Positions 27,756 to 36,408 of a DNA stretch of 56,094 nt are shown piece after piece. The notes beneath the pieces are model-generated. The model did no database searches. It had not been told where the DNA came from and saw only the letters and a list, made by a program, of their open reading frames with translations. This DNA is from Deltaproteobacteria bacterium (GTDB lineage Bacteria; Desulfobacterota; Desulfarculia; Adiutricales; Adiutricaceae), in contig JAITII010000113.1 in assembly GCA_031279515.1 (NCBI GenBank), positions 1-56,094 on the forward strand. The letters run 5' to 3'. Position 1 is the stretch's first letter. The number at the start of each line of letters is the position of its first letter. Both the position numbers and the translations under genes were made by a program.

Positions 27756-30236
27756 TTAAGCTCCGGAAAGAAAGCTAAATAGCCTCTCGCGGATGGACTC
27801 GTATTCCAGGTTATCGGCCTGGTCTTTGAGCCATTCCACAAGTTCTCCGTCGTTTTCATAGTTGAATCGCTCCAGCTTCTTGATTTCCTTTTTTATCTGG
27901 CTGGTCTTAAATAAGGCACAGTTGTCTAGGATGCTCTTTAAGGTCTCCCTGTCCGGAGAGGCTCGGAGCTCTTTATCCCCATGGGAGTCTTTGGGCTTAA
28001 AATCATTTAACAGGGTCTGGATGTCGGCAATCAAGGCATAGGCGCTCACTATGAAGGCCTGGTTGCCTTTGCGGACAAACTCCAAATCCCCTTTTTTGGC
28101 TGAGTGTTCCAGGTCCGAGGCAAATTCCCCCACCTTTTGGGCGCAGATGCCAAAGGCTGAGCCTTTGATGCCGTGGACCTTGATGGCATAGGTCTGGATG
28201 TCTATATTGTCCAAGGCCGAGATCTCTTCCAGGACAGGGCGGGTATGCTTGGCCCAAGACTCCAGAAGGGGCAGGTACAAATCCTCGTTATTGGAGCAGC
28301 GGGAAAGCCCTTCGGCAATATTTAACCCGGGGATGTAGCGGGACATCAAGGGGGAGACCTTGTCATAGGACTTTTGGGCTAATTTTTTTGCCTGCAACAG
28401 CTGATGGTATTCCTCTTCTGCCCTGGCTAAGGTCTCTTCGTCTTGGCGGTCCCTTATCCACTTGTTTAGGGTGCTGTCCAGCTGGATAAGGTCTATAGGT
28501 TTGGAGATGAATCCTTGAAAGCCGCTATTTAAAAACATGTCCTCTATACCCACCAGGGCATTGGCAGTAAGGGCTATGATGGGCACGTTGCGGGAGTAGT
28601 CGGTACCTATTTCAGTGCGGATTATCTTGGTGGCCTCCACTCCGTCCATGCGGGGCATCATCTGGTCCATGAAGATGATATCGTATTTTACGATGCCACT
28701 GCGGACGAGGCCTATGGCCTCTTCCCCGCTGGTGGCACAGTGGGTCACAAGGCCGTAGGGCTCCAAAAGGGCTTTGGCTACGTCCAGATTGGTTACCACG
28801 TCGTCAACCAATAAGACCTTGCCGTAGGGCATATAGGTGCGCAAGATGGTCTTGGAATGGATATGTTTTTTCTCGATGAAGCGGAAAGTCTTAAGGTTAT
28901 CCACCACCTTTTGCCCAATGGGGCTTGGGTCCACTATGTCCTGGAGCACTGAGGCGGTGAAGATGGAGCCTTTGCCGAACTCGCTCTGGACACTTATAGA
29001 GCCGTTCATGAGTTCCACTAGGGTCTTGGTGATGGAAAGGCCCAGTCCAGTACCTTCTATGTAGCGGTTGGCCCGGCGATCCAACTGGACATAGTTTCCG
29101 AAGATACGGTCTAAATCCTTGGCGCGGATCCCCCGTCCAGTGTCGCTTACAGAAAAAGTAATGAAACAGGTGTTGGGATCCGCTGTGGGAGTAGACGAGG
29201 CCTTGAGGTGAACGGTACCCCTGTCGGTGTACTTGAAGGCATTGGAGAGGATATTGTTAATTATTTGTTTGATCCTAACCTCGTCGCCCTTCATAGTGAC
29301 GGGGATATCGGGGTCTATATCCAATTCTAAGGAAATAGGCTTAGAGGAGATGCGGGGCGCGTTTAAATTTATGGCGTCACTTATGAGGCTGGGAAAGTCG
29401 TAAGGGGCAGGTAGGAGCTGGAATTTGCCGCTTTCCACCTTGGAGATGTCCAAGATATCATTGATGATGGAAAGGAGGTTGGCTCCAGCTGAGTAGATCT
29501 TCTCTAAGTTGCTCTGAGTCTTTTCCGAGTGGTTATTCTGCATCTCAACATCCGATAGGCCCATGATGGTATTTAAAGGGGTCCTTATCTCATGGGACAT
29601 ATTGGCCAGAAAGATGCTTTTGGCCCTGTTGGCCTCTTCGGCCTGGCGGGCCTGGAGGATATCCGTTTGGTCATGGAACAATAAAAGCGTGCCGGAAAGA
29701 GTCACGTCCGGGTCCATGAGGGGAGTTATGTTGATGGAATAGGTCCTGGGCCTATCGCTTTTACGAAAGGGCACAATGGTTGAGTATTTGATGAGCTGCT
29801 TATTGTGCACCGCCTGGAAGAAGATCTGCTCTAAGCTGGTTAGATCCGGCTCTTGGATGTAGCGTAAAAAGATCTCCCGCAAAGTTCTTCCTATGACCAG
29901 TCCAGAGTGCGCCAGGTCAGCTATGTGGAGGAAATAATTTGTGCAGTAGAGGAGCCTATTGCGGCCGTCAAAGACCAGAATGATGTTCTGGCTATTCTGC
30001 ATGATGAGGTTAAAAAAGATCTCCTGGGTGCTCCTATCGGCGGAAAGCACAGCCGAAAGGTTCATATTGCCAGCAGTGGCGGCCTTGGTCCTCTGCATGA
30101 GTTCCTGGAGAAAGGTGTACTGCCTGATGACGGTCTTGGTCTCCCGCCTTTGTCGGCGCAGTTCTAGCTCTAGGTTCTGATATTCCTCCAGGGTAGGGGC
30201 CCGGGGATTCAATGGAGGATTGGAAGTTTTAGGCAA
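27756..30236 (-). CDS. Hybrid histidine kinase: PAS-HisKA-HATPase-REC-HPt
   Basis: 826 residues without transmembrane segments, so probably cytoplasmic. Order: N-terminal coiled region (15-60), PAS-like (about 70-190), HisKA with H215 in NMSHEIRTPLN, HATPase with N-box NNILSNAFKYT (327-337), DTGRGI (365-370), GTGLGL (395-400), receiver domain with D478/D479 and phospho-acceptor D524 in FMDQMMPRMDG, and an HPt domain with H688 in KVHGIKGSAFG. A full phosphorelay is thus in one chain. TTG start at 30236 with AAGGTG five bases upstream. An output partner may be the HD-GYP response regulator encoded upstream. Confidence 0.92.
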   Translation of the reverse strand: MPKTSNPPLNPRAPTLEEYQNLELELRRQRRETKTVIRQYTFLQELMQRTKAATAGNMNLSAVLSADRSTQEIFFNLIMQNSQNIILVFDGRNRLLYCTNYFLHIADLAHSGLVIGRTLREIFLRYIQEPDLTSLEQIFFQAVHNKQLIKYSTIVPFRKSDRPRTYSINITPLMDPDVTLSGTLLLFHDQTDILQARQAEEANRAKSIFLANMSHEIRTPLNTIMGLSDVEMQNNHSEKTQSNLEKIYSAGANLLSIINDILDISKVESGKFQLLPAPYDFPSLISDAINLNAPRISSKPISLELDIDPDIPVTMKGDEVRIKQIINNILSNAFKYTDRGTVHLKASSTPTADPNTCFITFSVSDTGRGIRAKDLDRIFGNYVQLDRRANRYIEGTGLGLSITKTLVELMNGSISVQSEFGKGSIFTASVLQDIVDPSPIGQKVVDNLKTFRFIEKKHIHSKTILRTYMPYGKVLLVDDVVTNLDVAKALLEPYGLVTHCATSGEEAIGLVRSGIVKYDIIFMDQMMPRMDGVEATKIIRTEIGTDYSRNVPIIALTANALVGIEDMFLNSGFQGFISKPIDLIQLDSTLNKWIRDRQDEETLARAEEEYHQLLQAKKLAQKSYDKVSPLMSRYIPGLNIAEGLSRCSNNEDLYLPLLESWAKHTRPVLEEISALDNIDIQTYAIKVHGIKGSAFGICAQKVGEFASDLEHSAKKGDLEFVRKGNQAFIVSAYALIADIQTLLNDFKPKDSHGDKELRASPDRETLKSILDNCALFKTSQIKKEIKKLERFNYENDGELVEWLKDQADNLEYESIRERLFSFLSGA

Positions 30237-30442
30237 TTAGGCACCTTGTGGGAGCTAAGATAGCTTCGGCAGAATTGCCCGCCTAAGAGAGGGCGTAAGT
30301 GGTTAGAATGAGAGATTTATTTTACCATGTTGCCAGGTGAAAATTAAAGAGAGTAATTAAAGAATTAGCCAAAAGTCAGCTAAGCAAAGAAAGATTGTCC
30401 CTCTTAGTTTAGTTCTAGGGTCTAAATTAAATGCCTTAGGGC

Positions 30443-31609
30443 TTAAAAATTGGCAGTTACCAGGGACATGTTATGGAATTCATTGTGCCAGCGGCCATCT
30501 TTTTGGATTAAGGGGCAGATCTCTCCGCTGGAGTAGGAAAAGAGATAGGGCACAAGACCTTCTAAGTCATGGTGTACTGCCTCCATCTCGGCTGTATAGT
30601 TGAGGCCTAAGGCTATATTGCGGGAGATGCAGGAGTAGAGGTAAAAGACGTCTGGATTTAAGAGTTTCATGAGGATAGATACCCTGCGGACGGACTCTAG
30701 GATATGTTTAATATCCATGGCCCCAAAACCCAAGGTTGTGTCCACAGGGGCATTGCCACACAAGATGATGCCCCCGTCCGGGGTCTGGCTCTGGATGGTC
30801 CGGACAATAGGAGGCTGACCGTCGTTGCGGTCTAAAAAGAGGGGTATGGTGTGGGTACCGGAGATCTGGCCTGCCCAGCAGAGGCCTAAAGATTCCAGAA
30901 ATTCCAACACTGGCATGCCGTTTACCTTGCGGATGAGGTTTCCCTCGGAATCTGTAACTATGGCCTTTTGGCGGATGGTCTTTTTGTCCGAGACGGGGTA
31001 TACACAAAAACGTGGTGACAGTTTGCCTTCCATGAGGATGATGCCTAAACGGTCGTTATAGGTCTTGCCATTGTAGATTATCCTGGGGTGGCGAATGTAG
31101 GTGGAGTAATCGGCTGCCAGGGCCCCAAAAAAGGGCACCCCGTCGGAGACCTCGTTTAAGACCTCCACTAGGATCTCCCCCATGGCGCAGTAGGTCAGAG
31201 AGGGACCGAAAACCAGGCCCAGGGACGGACGGCTGGACATGAGGTTTTCCGTCTCCACGTAGATGTCAGCTATATTTGCCTTGAGATTTCCTTTAGCTTC
31301 TAAAGGTGCGGAAAGGCCTGTGGCGAACTTGATGTCGTCACTGGTGAAGACGGTTATGGTGAGGAGCATGTTGTCCACTAGCCCTAAGGCAGAGGAATGC
31401 AACAAGGTGTTTATCCCTAAAACCGGAAATGGGAGTCTTTCGCAGATAGCCTGGACCACGCCGGACTCAATAAAGGGATGGGTACAGTGTATGATACCCA
31501 CTGAGTGGTTTTTCTGGCAATGGGGTAGATCGAGTTGCAAGAGGATATCCCTTAAGGCTAGATCCTTGTCGTCGACTTCCAGGGTATGGGCTAAGAGCAT
31601 ATTAATCAT
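30443..31609 (-). CDS. FIST domain sensory protein
   Basis: 388 residues with FIST_N and FIST_C type blocks: VGIIHCTHPFIESG, PVLGINTLLHSS, VPFFGALAADYST and GAMDIKHILESVRR, FYLYSCISRN, LFSYSSGEI. FIST proteins are soluble small-ligand sensors linked to kinases and c-di-GMP enzymes. The ATG overlaps the end of the preceding response regulator gene by 11 bp, with AAGG upstream, so the two are co-translated. Ligand unknown. Confidence 0.85.
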   Translation of the reverse strand: MINMLLAHTLEVDDKDLALRDILLQLDLPHCQKNHSVGIIHCTHPFIESGVVQAICERLPFPVLGINTLLHSSALGLVDNMLLTITVFTSDDIKFATGLSAPLEAKGNLKANIADIYVETENLMSSRPSLGLVFGPSLTYCAMGEILVEVLNEVSDGVPFFGALAADYSTYIRHPRIIYNGKTYNDRLGIILMEGKLSPRFCVYPVSDKKTIRQKAIVTDSEGNLIRKVNGMPVLEFLESLGLCWAGQISGTHTIPLFLDRNDGQPPIVRTIQSQTPDGGIILCGNAPVDTTLGFGAMDIKHILESVRRVSILMKLLNPDVFYLYSCISRNIALGLNYTAEMEAVHHDLEGLVPYLFSYSSGEICPLIQKDGRWHNEFHNMSLVTANF

Positions 31610-31618
31610 GGGGCAACC

Positions 31619-32647
31619 TTATTCGACCTCTGGGGTAGCCAGAGCAATCATTTTTTCCTTTATTGCTTCAAAGGCCAAGATGGTGGCGGGATCGAAGATG
31701 GTTCCCTTGCCTGAGAGTATTACCCTAAAGGCCTCGTTGGGCCCTATGGGCTGTTTATAGGAACGGTTGTCTGTCATGGCGTCAAAGACATCGGCCACAG
31801 CCATGATGCGGGCCTCTATGGGGATTTCCTCCCCCTTCAGGGCATGGGGATAGCCCTTCCCGTCCCATCTTTCATGGTGGGAAAGGGCCATATTGATGGC
31901 GTAATCTTTATAGGGCAGGGTAGCGGGGAGGTCCTTAAATACCCTTTTGACTATCTGGGCGCCTATTGTAGTGTGATTTTTCATCACAGAGAATTCTTCA
32001 TCATTTAAAAGTGTGGGTTTTAAGAGGATCATGTCGCTGATGCCTATCTTTCCCACGTCGTGAAAAGGCGCTGCTCTTGTCAAATGCTCCACCACATTGG
32101 AACTTAAGAGATTGGGAAAGGCATCCATGGCCAAAAGCTCTTCACTTAATAACCTTACATAACCTGCCGAGCGCCTGGAACCCCCGAAAAAGGCGTTGTT
32201 GCGGTGCTCAATAAGGTCCGAAAAGGAGGTAATAATTGAATCCTCTAGCTTTCTTACCTTATTGTCCACGTTCTTGTTGGCATCACTTAAGGCTAAGTGA
32301 GTTTCCATCCTGTGGAGGAGGATCTCCCTTTCCACAGGTTTAGAGATAAAATCTGCAGCCCCGGCTTTAATGGCCCGCACCTCGGTCTTGGGGTCGTTGC
32401 TGGCAGTCAAAAATATTACTGGAATGGAGCGCAGGGAGGGGTTTTGCCGCAGTTTCTCCAGGGTGGCAAAGCCGTCCATATCGGGCATCTCTATGTCCAA
32501 GAGGATAAGGTCGGGCTCAGCTTTCCCACAGATGACCAGGGCCTGGCTCCCTGATTTGGCCAAGGAAATATCATAGTCGTCCTCGATTTGGATGCTAATC
32601 TGTTCGAGGTTTGTAAGATTGTCGTCAACTATCAAAATGTGTTTCAT
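31619..32647 (-). CDS. Response regulator with HD-GYP c-di-GMP phosphodiesterase domain
   Basis: Receiver domain at the N-terminus (ILIVDDN, acceptor Asp in LILLDIEMPDMDGF, conserved Lys in FISKPVE), then an HD-GYP domain (FHDVGKIGI, LSHHERWDGKGYP, VADVFDAMTDNRSYK). HD-GYP proteins hydrolyse c-di-GMP; all diagnostic residues are present. I place the start at the ATG at 32647 (MKHILIVDD), where the receiver domain begins. A TTG at 32677 would add ten residues. It leads a minus-strand block with FIST and a hybrid kinase. Note that the real gene end is at 31619, inside the next gene's leader. Confidence 0.92.
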   Translation of the reverse strand: MKHILIVDDNLTNLEQISIQIEDDYDISLAKSGSQALVICGKAEPDLILLDIEMPDMDGFATLEKLRQNPSLRSIPVIFLTASNDPKTEVRAIKAGAADFISKPVEREILLHRMETHLALSDANKNVDNKVRKLEDSIITSFSDLIEHRNNAFFGGSRRSAGYVRLLSEELLAMDAFPNLLSSNVVEHLTRAAPFHDVGKIGISDMILLKPTLLNDEEFSVMKNHTTIGAQIVKRVFKDLPATLPYKDYAINMALSHHERWDGKGYPHALKGEEIPIEARIMAVADVFDAMTDNRSYKQPIGPNEAFRVILSGKGTIFDPATILAFEAIKEKMIALATPEVE

Positions 32648-32677
32648 GGTATTTTGGGGTTTTAAGTCTGGAAACAA

Positions 32678-33134
32678 AGATTAATCTAGCTTCTTTGTGC
32701 TCAAGACCAAAAGCCTTCACCCATGCTCTTTTCCTAAGAGGGAGTGCCAAATGGAAAAAGGCAAAAGGCTAGAATGCTTTCAAAAGTGGATTTTTGTGAA
32801 AGAAGAGGGGGGAAAAAATGAATAGAAAATGGAAAAATATATAGGTACTAGATAATATTACCTAGTTAGCATAGAAATAACTTTCATGGATAAAAAGGAA
32901 TAAAATATATATAGGTCAATTACTTAAAAAAAGTAAAAAAAAGTGAAAATTGGCTGTTTTTTTATGTAAAGTGTAAAAGCCAAGATTTACCCTGCAAAGA
33001 CTATCCAGAATTTAATGGGAAAGTGCATTTTCCCCCGAGCTTTGGAAAGAATATAGCAAATTTTTTGCTAAAAATCAACAGCTCGAGGGAAAGATTGGTA
33101 AAAAACACAATAAATTGCGTTTAAGGAAAAAGCC
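32678..33134. other. Gene-free region upstream of the signalling block
   Basis: 457 bp, AT-rich, between the HD-GYP gene and the obg stop, both on the minus strand. It should contain the promoter of the signalling block. No gene or clear hairpin terminator seen. Confidence 0.5.
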
Positions 33135-34127
33135 CTACCTGCGGACCTTTTCCCACATGGCCCATTTCAGGTCTTCCAGTCCTTCCCCTGTAATGGAGGA
33201 AAAGGGGTAGATCTTTACCCTGGGCGCGGCCTTGCGGAAAGCCGCCAAGGCTATAGGACCTTCTTCTAAATCCATCTTTCCCAAGGCTATGAGCTTGGGT
33301 TTTTTTAAAAGTAGGGGGTCGTAGCTATTGAGCTCTTTAATTATCTCATCGAGATCTTTTGTTGGTTTCTTTAAATCCATGCGCACAGGGTCCAGAATAT
33401 GGATAAGGACTCTGGTTCGGCTGATATGCCTTAAAAATTGGTGACCTAGGCCCAGGCCCTCTGAGGCCCCATCCACAAGACCTGGCATATCCGCCAGGAC
33501 AAAGGAGTCGTCTTCTCCTAGTCCCACCACCCCCAGGTTGGGGGTAAGGGTGGTAAACTCATAGTCGGCTATCTTGGGCTTGGCAGCTGAGAGCCTGGAG
33601 ATGAGGGTGGATTTGCCTACATTGGGGTAGCCCACCAGGGCAGCATCTGCCAGTAGCCGCAGTTCTAAAAGTAACCTCTTGGCCTCGCCCTCCTCGCCCG
33701 GTTGGGCAAAGCGGGGGGTCCTCATTGTGGAACTCTTGAATCTGGCATTGCCTTGGCCGCCCCTTCCCCCTTTGAGGAGGGTAAAGGTGGCCCCCGGGGC
33801 GTCTAAATCGGCCAAAAGAGCCTCTGTTTCAGCGTCTTTAATGAGGGTTCCGGCAGGGACGCTTACATAGAGGTCCGGGCCGCTGGGCCCCGTCTGGTTG
33901 CGGCCCCGGCCAGGAGAGCCGTTTTTAGCGGTAAAGTGCTGGTTATAGTGGAACTTTAAGAGGGTGTTCTTCTGGCTGGAGGCGATGAAAATGATGTCTC
34001 CGCCCTTGCCTCCGTCCCCCCCGTCTGGTCCCCCTTTGGGGATATATTTCTCCCTCCGGAAGCTAACGCAGCCGGCCCCACCATTGCCGGAACGGGCATA
34101 GATCTTGGCCTGGTCCACAAATTTCAA
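33135..34127 (-). CDS. obg: Obg-family ribosome-associated GTPase
   Basis: 330 residues. The glycine-rich Obg fold (SGNGGAGCVSFRREKY, GGPDGGDGGKGGD) is followed by the G domain: G1 GYPNVGKST, G3 DMPGLVDGA, and a GKMD in place of NKxD. There is no long C-terminal extension. It acts in late 50S assembly and stress control. TTG start with GAGGT seven bases upstream. The usual upstream rplU-rpmA genes are not next to it; instead a divergent DUF1992 gene starts 90 bp away. Confidence 0.95.
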   Translation of the reverse strand: MKFVDQAKIYARSGNGGAGCVSFRREKYIPKGGPDGGDGGKGGDIIFIASSQKNTLLKFHYNQHFTAKNGSPGRGRNQTGPSGPDLYVSVPAGTLIKDAETEALLADLDAPGATFTLLKGGRGGQGNARFKSSTMRTPRFAQPGEEGEAKRLLLELRLLADAALVGYPNVGKSTLISRLSAAKPKIADYEFTTLTPNLGVVGLGEDDSFVLADMPGLVDGASEGLGLGHQFLRHISRTRVLIHILDPVRMDLKKPTKDLDEIIKELNSYDPLLLKKPKLIALGKMDLEEGPIALAAFRKAAPRVKIYPFSSITGEGLEDLKWAMWEKVRR

Positions 34128-34217
34128 AAAAATACCTCACCTATCGGATAATTGCAGCACGCGCATATAGTAACACTTTGCCCGCTTTTTTGGCAAAAGG
34201 GCCCCAGGTGGGATAAG

Positions 34218-34721
34218 ATGGACATAAGAGCCTATTACAAAAGGTGCCCTATGGATAAAGATGAATTAAATATAATAGCTCTCATTGCCGAGAGGAAGAT
34301 AGCCGAGGCCCAAGAGGAAGGTGCCTTTGATAATCTGGAAGGCATGGGAAGGCCCCTTCCAGAAGACGACTTGGCGGCCCTGCCCGACGAGGTGCGCCTT
34401 ACGGCGCGCATCCTGCGGCAAGCCGGCTATCTAGACGCCCCGCTTAAGGACAACAAGTCCTTTAAGGACACCTTAGGCCAGGCCCACCCAGAAGAGGCCT
34501 CTGCCTTACGCAAGATAGAAAAGCTCCGCCTGGCCTTGGAACCTCCCATCCGAAACCCCTTAAGAAATACTAGTTTTAGTAGTCTTTCCCAGGTGGATAA
34601 AGACAAGGCATTGGAAGATACCCTTAATGGGGACCAAGCCATGAATAATAAAAAAGAGGGGCGAGCAGATAGGCTACTTGATTCCCCTTATATTTATAGG
34701 ATACTCTCCAGGCTCTTTTAG
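34218..34721 (+). CDS. DUF1992 (DnaJC28-like conserved domain) protein
   Basis: About 167 residues. The block IALIAERKIAEAQEEGAFDNLEGMGRPL matches the DUF1992 domain known from bacterial YhdN-type proteins and eukaryotic DnaJC28. There is no J domain. The ATG at 34218 follows AGGTGGG; a later Met at 34251 starts directly at the conserved domain. A TTG at 34152 is unlikely. Function is not established for the family. Confidence 0.8.
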   Translation: MDIRAYYKRCPMDKDELNIIALIAERKIAEAQEEGAFDNLEGMGRPLPEDDLAALPDEVRLTARILRQAGYLDAPLKDNKSFKDTLGQAHPEEASALRKIEKLRLALEPPIRNPLRNTSFSSLSQVDKDKALEDTLNGDQAMNNKKEGRADRLLDSPYIYRILSRLF

Positions 34722-34945
34722 CTTGACCCAAGGGCCAAAGCACTAGAAGCCTTAAAATAATCCCATTTCAAGGGAAAAAAATTTATCCTTTTGTATCCGC
34801 TGCTACAGAGATATTATTTAATATGTTATAAATTTAAAGGATAGTTAAATCGCAAGGCCTCTAATAAAGATTTTATTAAAGAGTCCTTACTACTTATTTT
34901 TTTTGCCTTGTTGCTAAATTAGCTAAACTATTAGGAGGTTTAATC

Positions 34946-35344
34946 ATGGCATCGATCCCCAAGGATATTCAAGAATTTATCGCCGGAAAGGTGGCCTGGG
35001 TAGGCACTGCCGACAAAGACGGAGTTCCTAACCTCGCCCCCAAGGGGACTTTAAAGGTCTTAGATGACCAAAGCTTGGTCTTTGCTGACCTTTTTTCTTT
35101 AAAGACCAGGGCTGCTCTGGAGCAGAATCCCAAAGTGGCGGTAGCTGTTATCGACAAGATGACAGGCTATCAGATCAAAGGCAAGGCCGAGCTCCTTACC
35201 TCAGGGCCAATCTTTGAGGAAGTATCAGGCGGCGTCAAAAAGGCCATGCCCGATCTGCCCGGGATAAAATACGCAGTCAAAATTCACGTGGAATCAATCT
35301 ATAGCCTTTCCCCTGGTCCGGATGCCGGAAAAAAGCTGGTATAA
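34946..35344 (+). CDS. Pyridoxamine 5'-phosphate oxidase-fold (flavin-binding) protein
   Basis: 132 residues with the short PPOX split-barrel pattern: VAWVGTADKDGVPNLAPKG, LVFADLFSLKTRAALEQNPKVAVAV and GYQIKGKAEL. Such small proteins bind FMN or a related cofactor and reduce small substrates; the substrate here is unknown. A strong AGGAGGT ribosome site at 34931-34937 and an intrinsic terminator after the gene show it is a single-gene unit. Confidence 0.85.
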   Translation: MASIPKDIQEFIAGKVAWVGTADKDGVPNLAPKGTLKVLDDQSLVFADLFSLKTRAALEQNPKVAVAVIDKMTGYQIKGKAELLTSGPIFEEVSGGVKKAMPDLPGIKYAVKIHVESIYSLSPGPDAGKKLV

Positions 35345-35373
35345 AAGTCTATACTTTTAGTATTTTAAGCTCT

Positions 35374-35401
35374 AAACGGTCGGTATCCCCCGGCCGTTTT
35401 T
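35374..35401 (+). terminator. Intrinsic terminator after PPOX gene
   Basis: AAACGGTCGG stem pairs with CCGGCCGTTT around a 6-base loop, followed by TTTTTAATAA. Confidence 0.85.
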
Positions 35402-35528
35402 AATAATTTCTAGGGTATTAGCTTCTCTCGCCCTCCTAGTAGTCTCCTTTATAAAAGTCAATAAGTTATGGCTTTTAGCGTCCCAATCAATCACAGGCGC
35501 CTTTAGGCGGGCTTTGTAAGGAAAAAAT

Positions 35529-36260
35529 ATGGATCCAAGGTGTCAATGCAATCTTCATAATCCTAAAGCAGCTGATTGGTCGCCCTTCTGCATAGGGGAG
35601 CTATGGATCTTCAATGGGCTAAACGAAAATGAGCTACACGCTCTTGCCAATACCCTTACGCGTACCGTCTTTGAGGCAGGAGACACGGTCTTCCGCCAAG
35701 GAGATAAGGCGGAACGCATCTTTTTAATAAAGACCGGGCGTATTCGCTTGAGCCGGGTGATGGAAAACGGTAGCGAGCTCATCTTAGACATCAGAAAACC
35801 GGGTGATTACCTGGGGGAGTACATACTAAACGATCTAGAAAGGGATTACCCCTACCCCGTGACCGCCACTTGCGTTGATAAGGTTGCCACCTGCGGGTTT
35901 TCCCGCAAGAGCTTCGAGGATATGGTCTTAAAGTTCCCCAAGATAGGGCTTAAGGTAATAAACAACATGGCCGGGCGCATAACCAACCTCACGGAGCGCA
36001 TAGAGGCAATGAGCCAGACCCATTTGGAGGAAAAGCTCTACGGGGTGCTCTTGAATGTAGCCAGGGAACACGGAAAGCCGGGCAAGAAAGGGTCCTATGT
36101 GCTGGAGATGCCCCTTACCCATGAGGATTTGGGCTTTCTGGTAGGGGCCCATAGGGTGTCTGTGACCCGCACCATGAAACGCTTGAAAGAGACAGGAAAG
36201 GTTACCCACGACGGCAAGACCCTGGTAGTCATAGGTGAGGAGGAGAATCTGGCACACTAA
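35529..36260 (+). CDS. Crp/Fnr-family transcriptional regulator
   Basis: 243 residues. Cyclic-nucleotide-like domain (about 25-140: FEAGDTVFRQGDKAERIFLIKTG, PGDYLGEY) and a winged HTH (LTHEDLGFLVGAHRVSVTRTMKRLKE). Cysteines at 5, 7 and 21 and two near residues 114-121 recall the Fe-S-binding Fnr layout, but spacing differs from Fnr (20, 23, 29, 122), so oxygen sensing is only possible. ATG at 35529 after AAGGAAAAAAT. The gene just downstream has its own putative promoter and could be a target. Confidence 0.88.
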   Translation: MDPRCQCNLHNPKAADWSPFCIGELWIFNGLNENELHALANTLTRTVFEAGDTVFRQGDKAERIFLIKTGRIRLSRVMENGSELILDIRKPGDYLGEYILNDLERDYPYPVTATCVDKVATCGFSRKSFEDMVLKFPKIGLKVINNMAGRITNLTERIEAMSQTHLEEKLYGVLLNVAREHGKPGKKGSYVLEMPLTHEDLGFLVGAHRVSVTRTMKRLKETGKVTHDGKTLVVIGEEENLAH

Positions 36261-36320
36261 AGATAGTGGGACTCTTTTTTTCTTGTAAAAACAAAGGGAT
36301 CTTTCAAGAGGGGCTAAAAT

Positions 36321-36349
36321 TTGACATAATAGGGACTTAAATCATAACT
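36321..36349 (+). promoter_or_regulatory. Putative promoter for SEDS-like gene
   Basis: TTGACA (36321-36326), 17-bp spacer, ATAACT (36344-36349), followed by a 60-base leader to the ATG at 36409. Perfect -35 and a moderate -10. Confidence 0.45.
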
Positions 36350-36408
36350 TGGGAAAGTGGGCAGCCTCCGCCGGTAGGGACGCTTAGCTCTGAAGGATCC
36401 TAAATTCG

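Noticed and set aside
34152..34217. Longer start of the DUF1992 gene (TTG)
   Set aside because: No ribosome site and no family sequence before 34218, where AGGTGGG precedes an ATG.
36340..36408. GC-richer leader before the SEDS-like gene as a riboswitch
   Set aside because: I could not build a convincing multi-stem fold or terminator from it; only short pairings.
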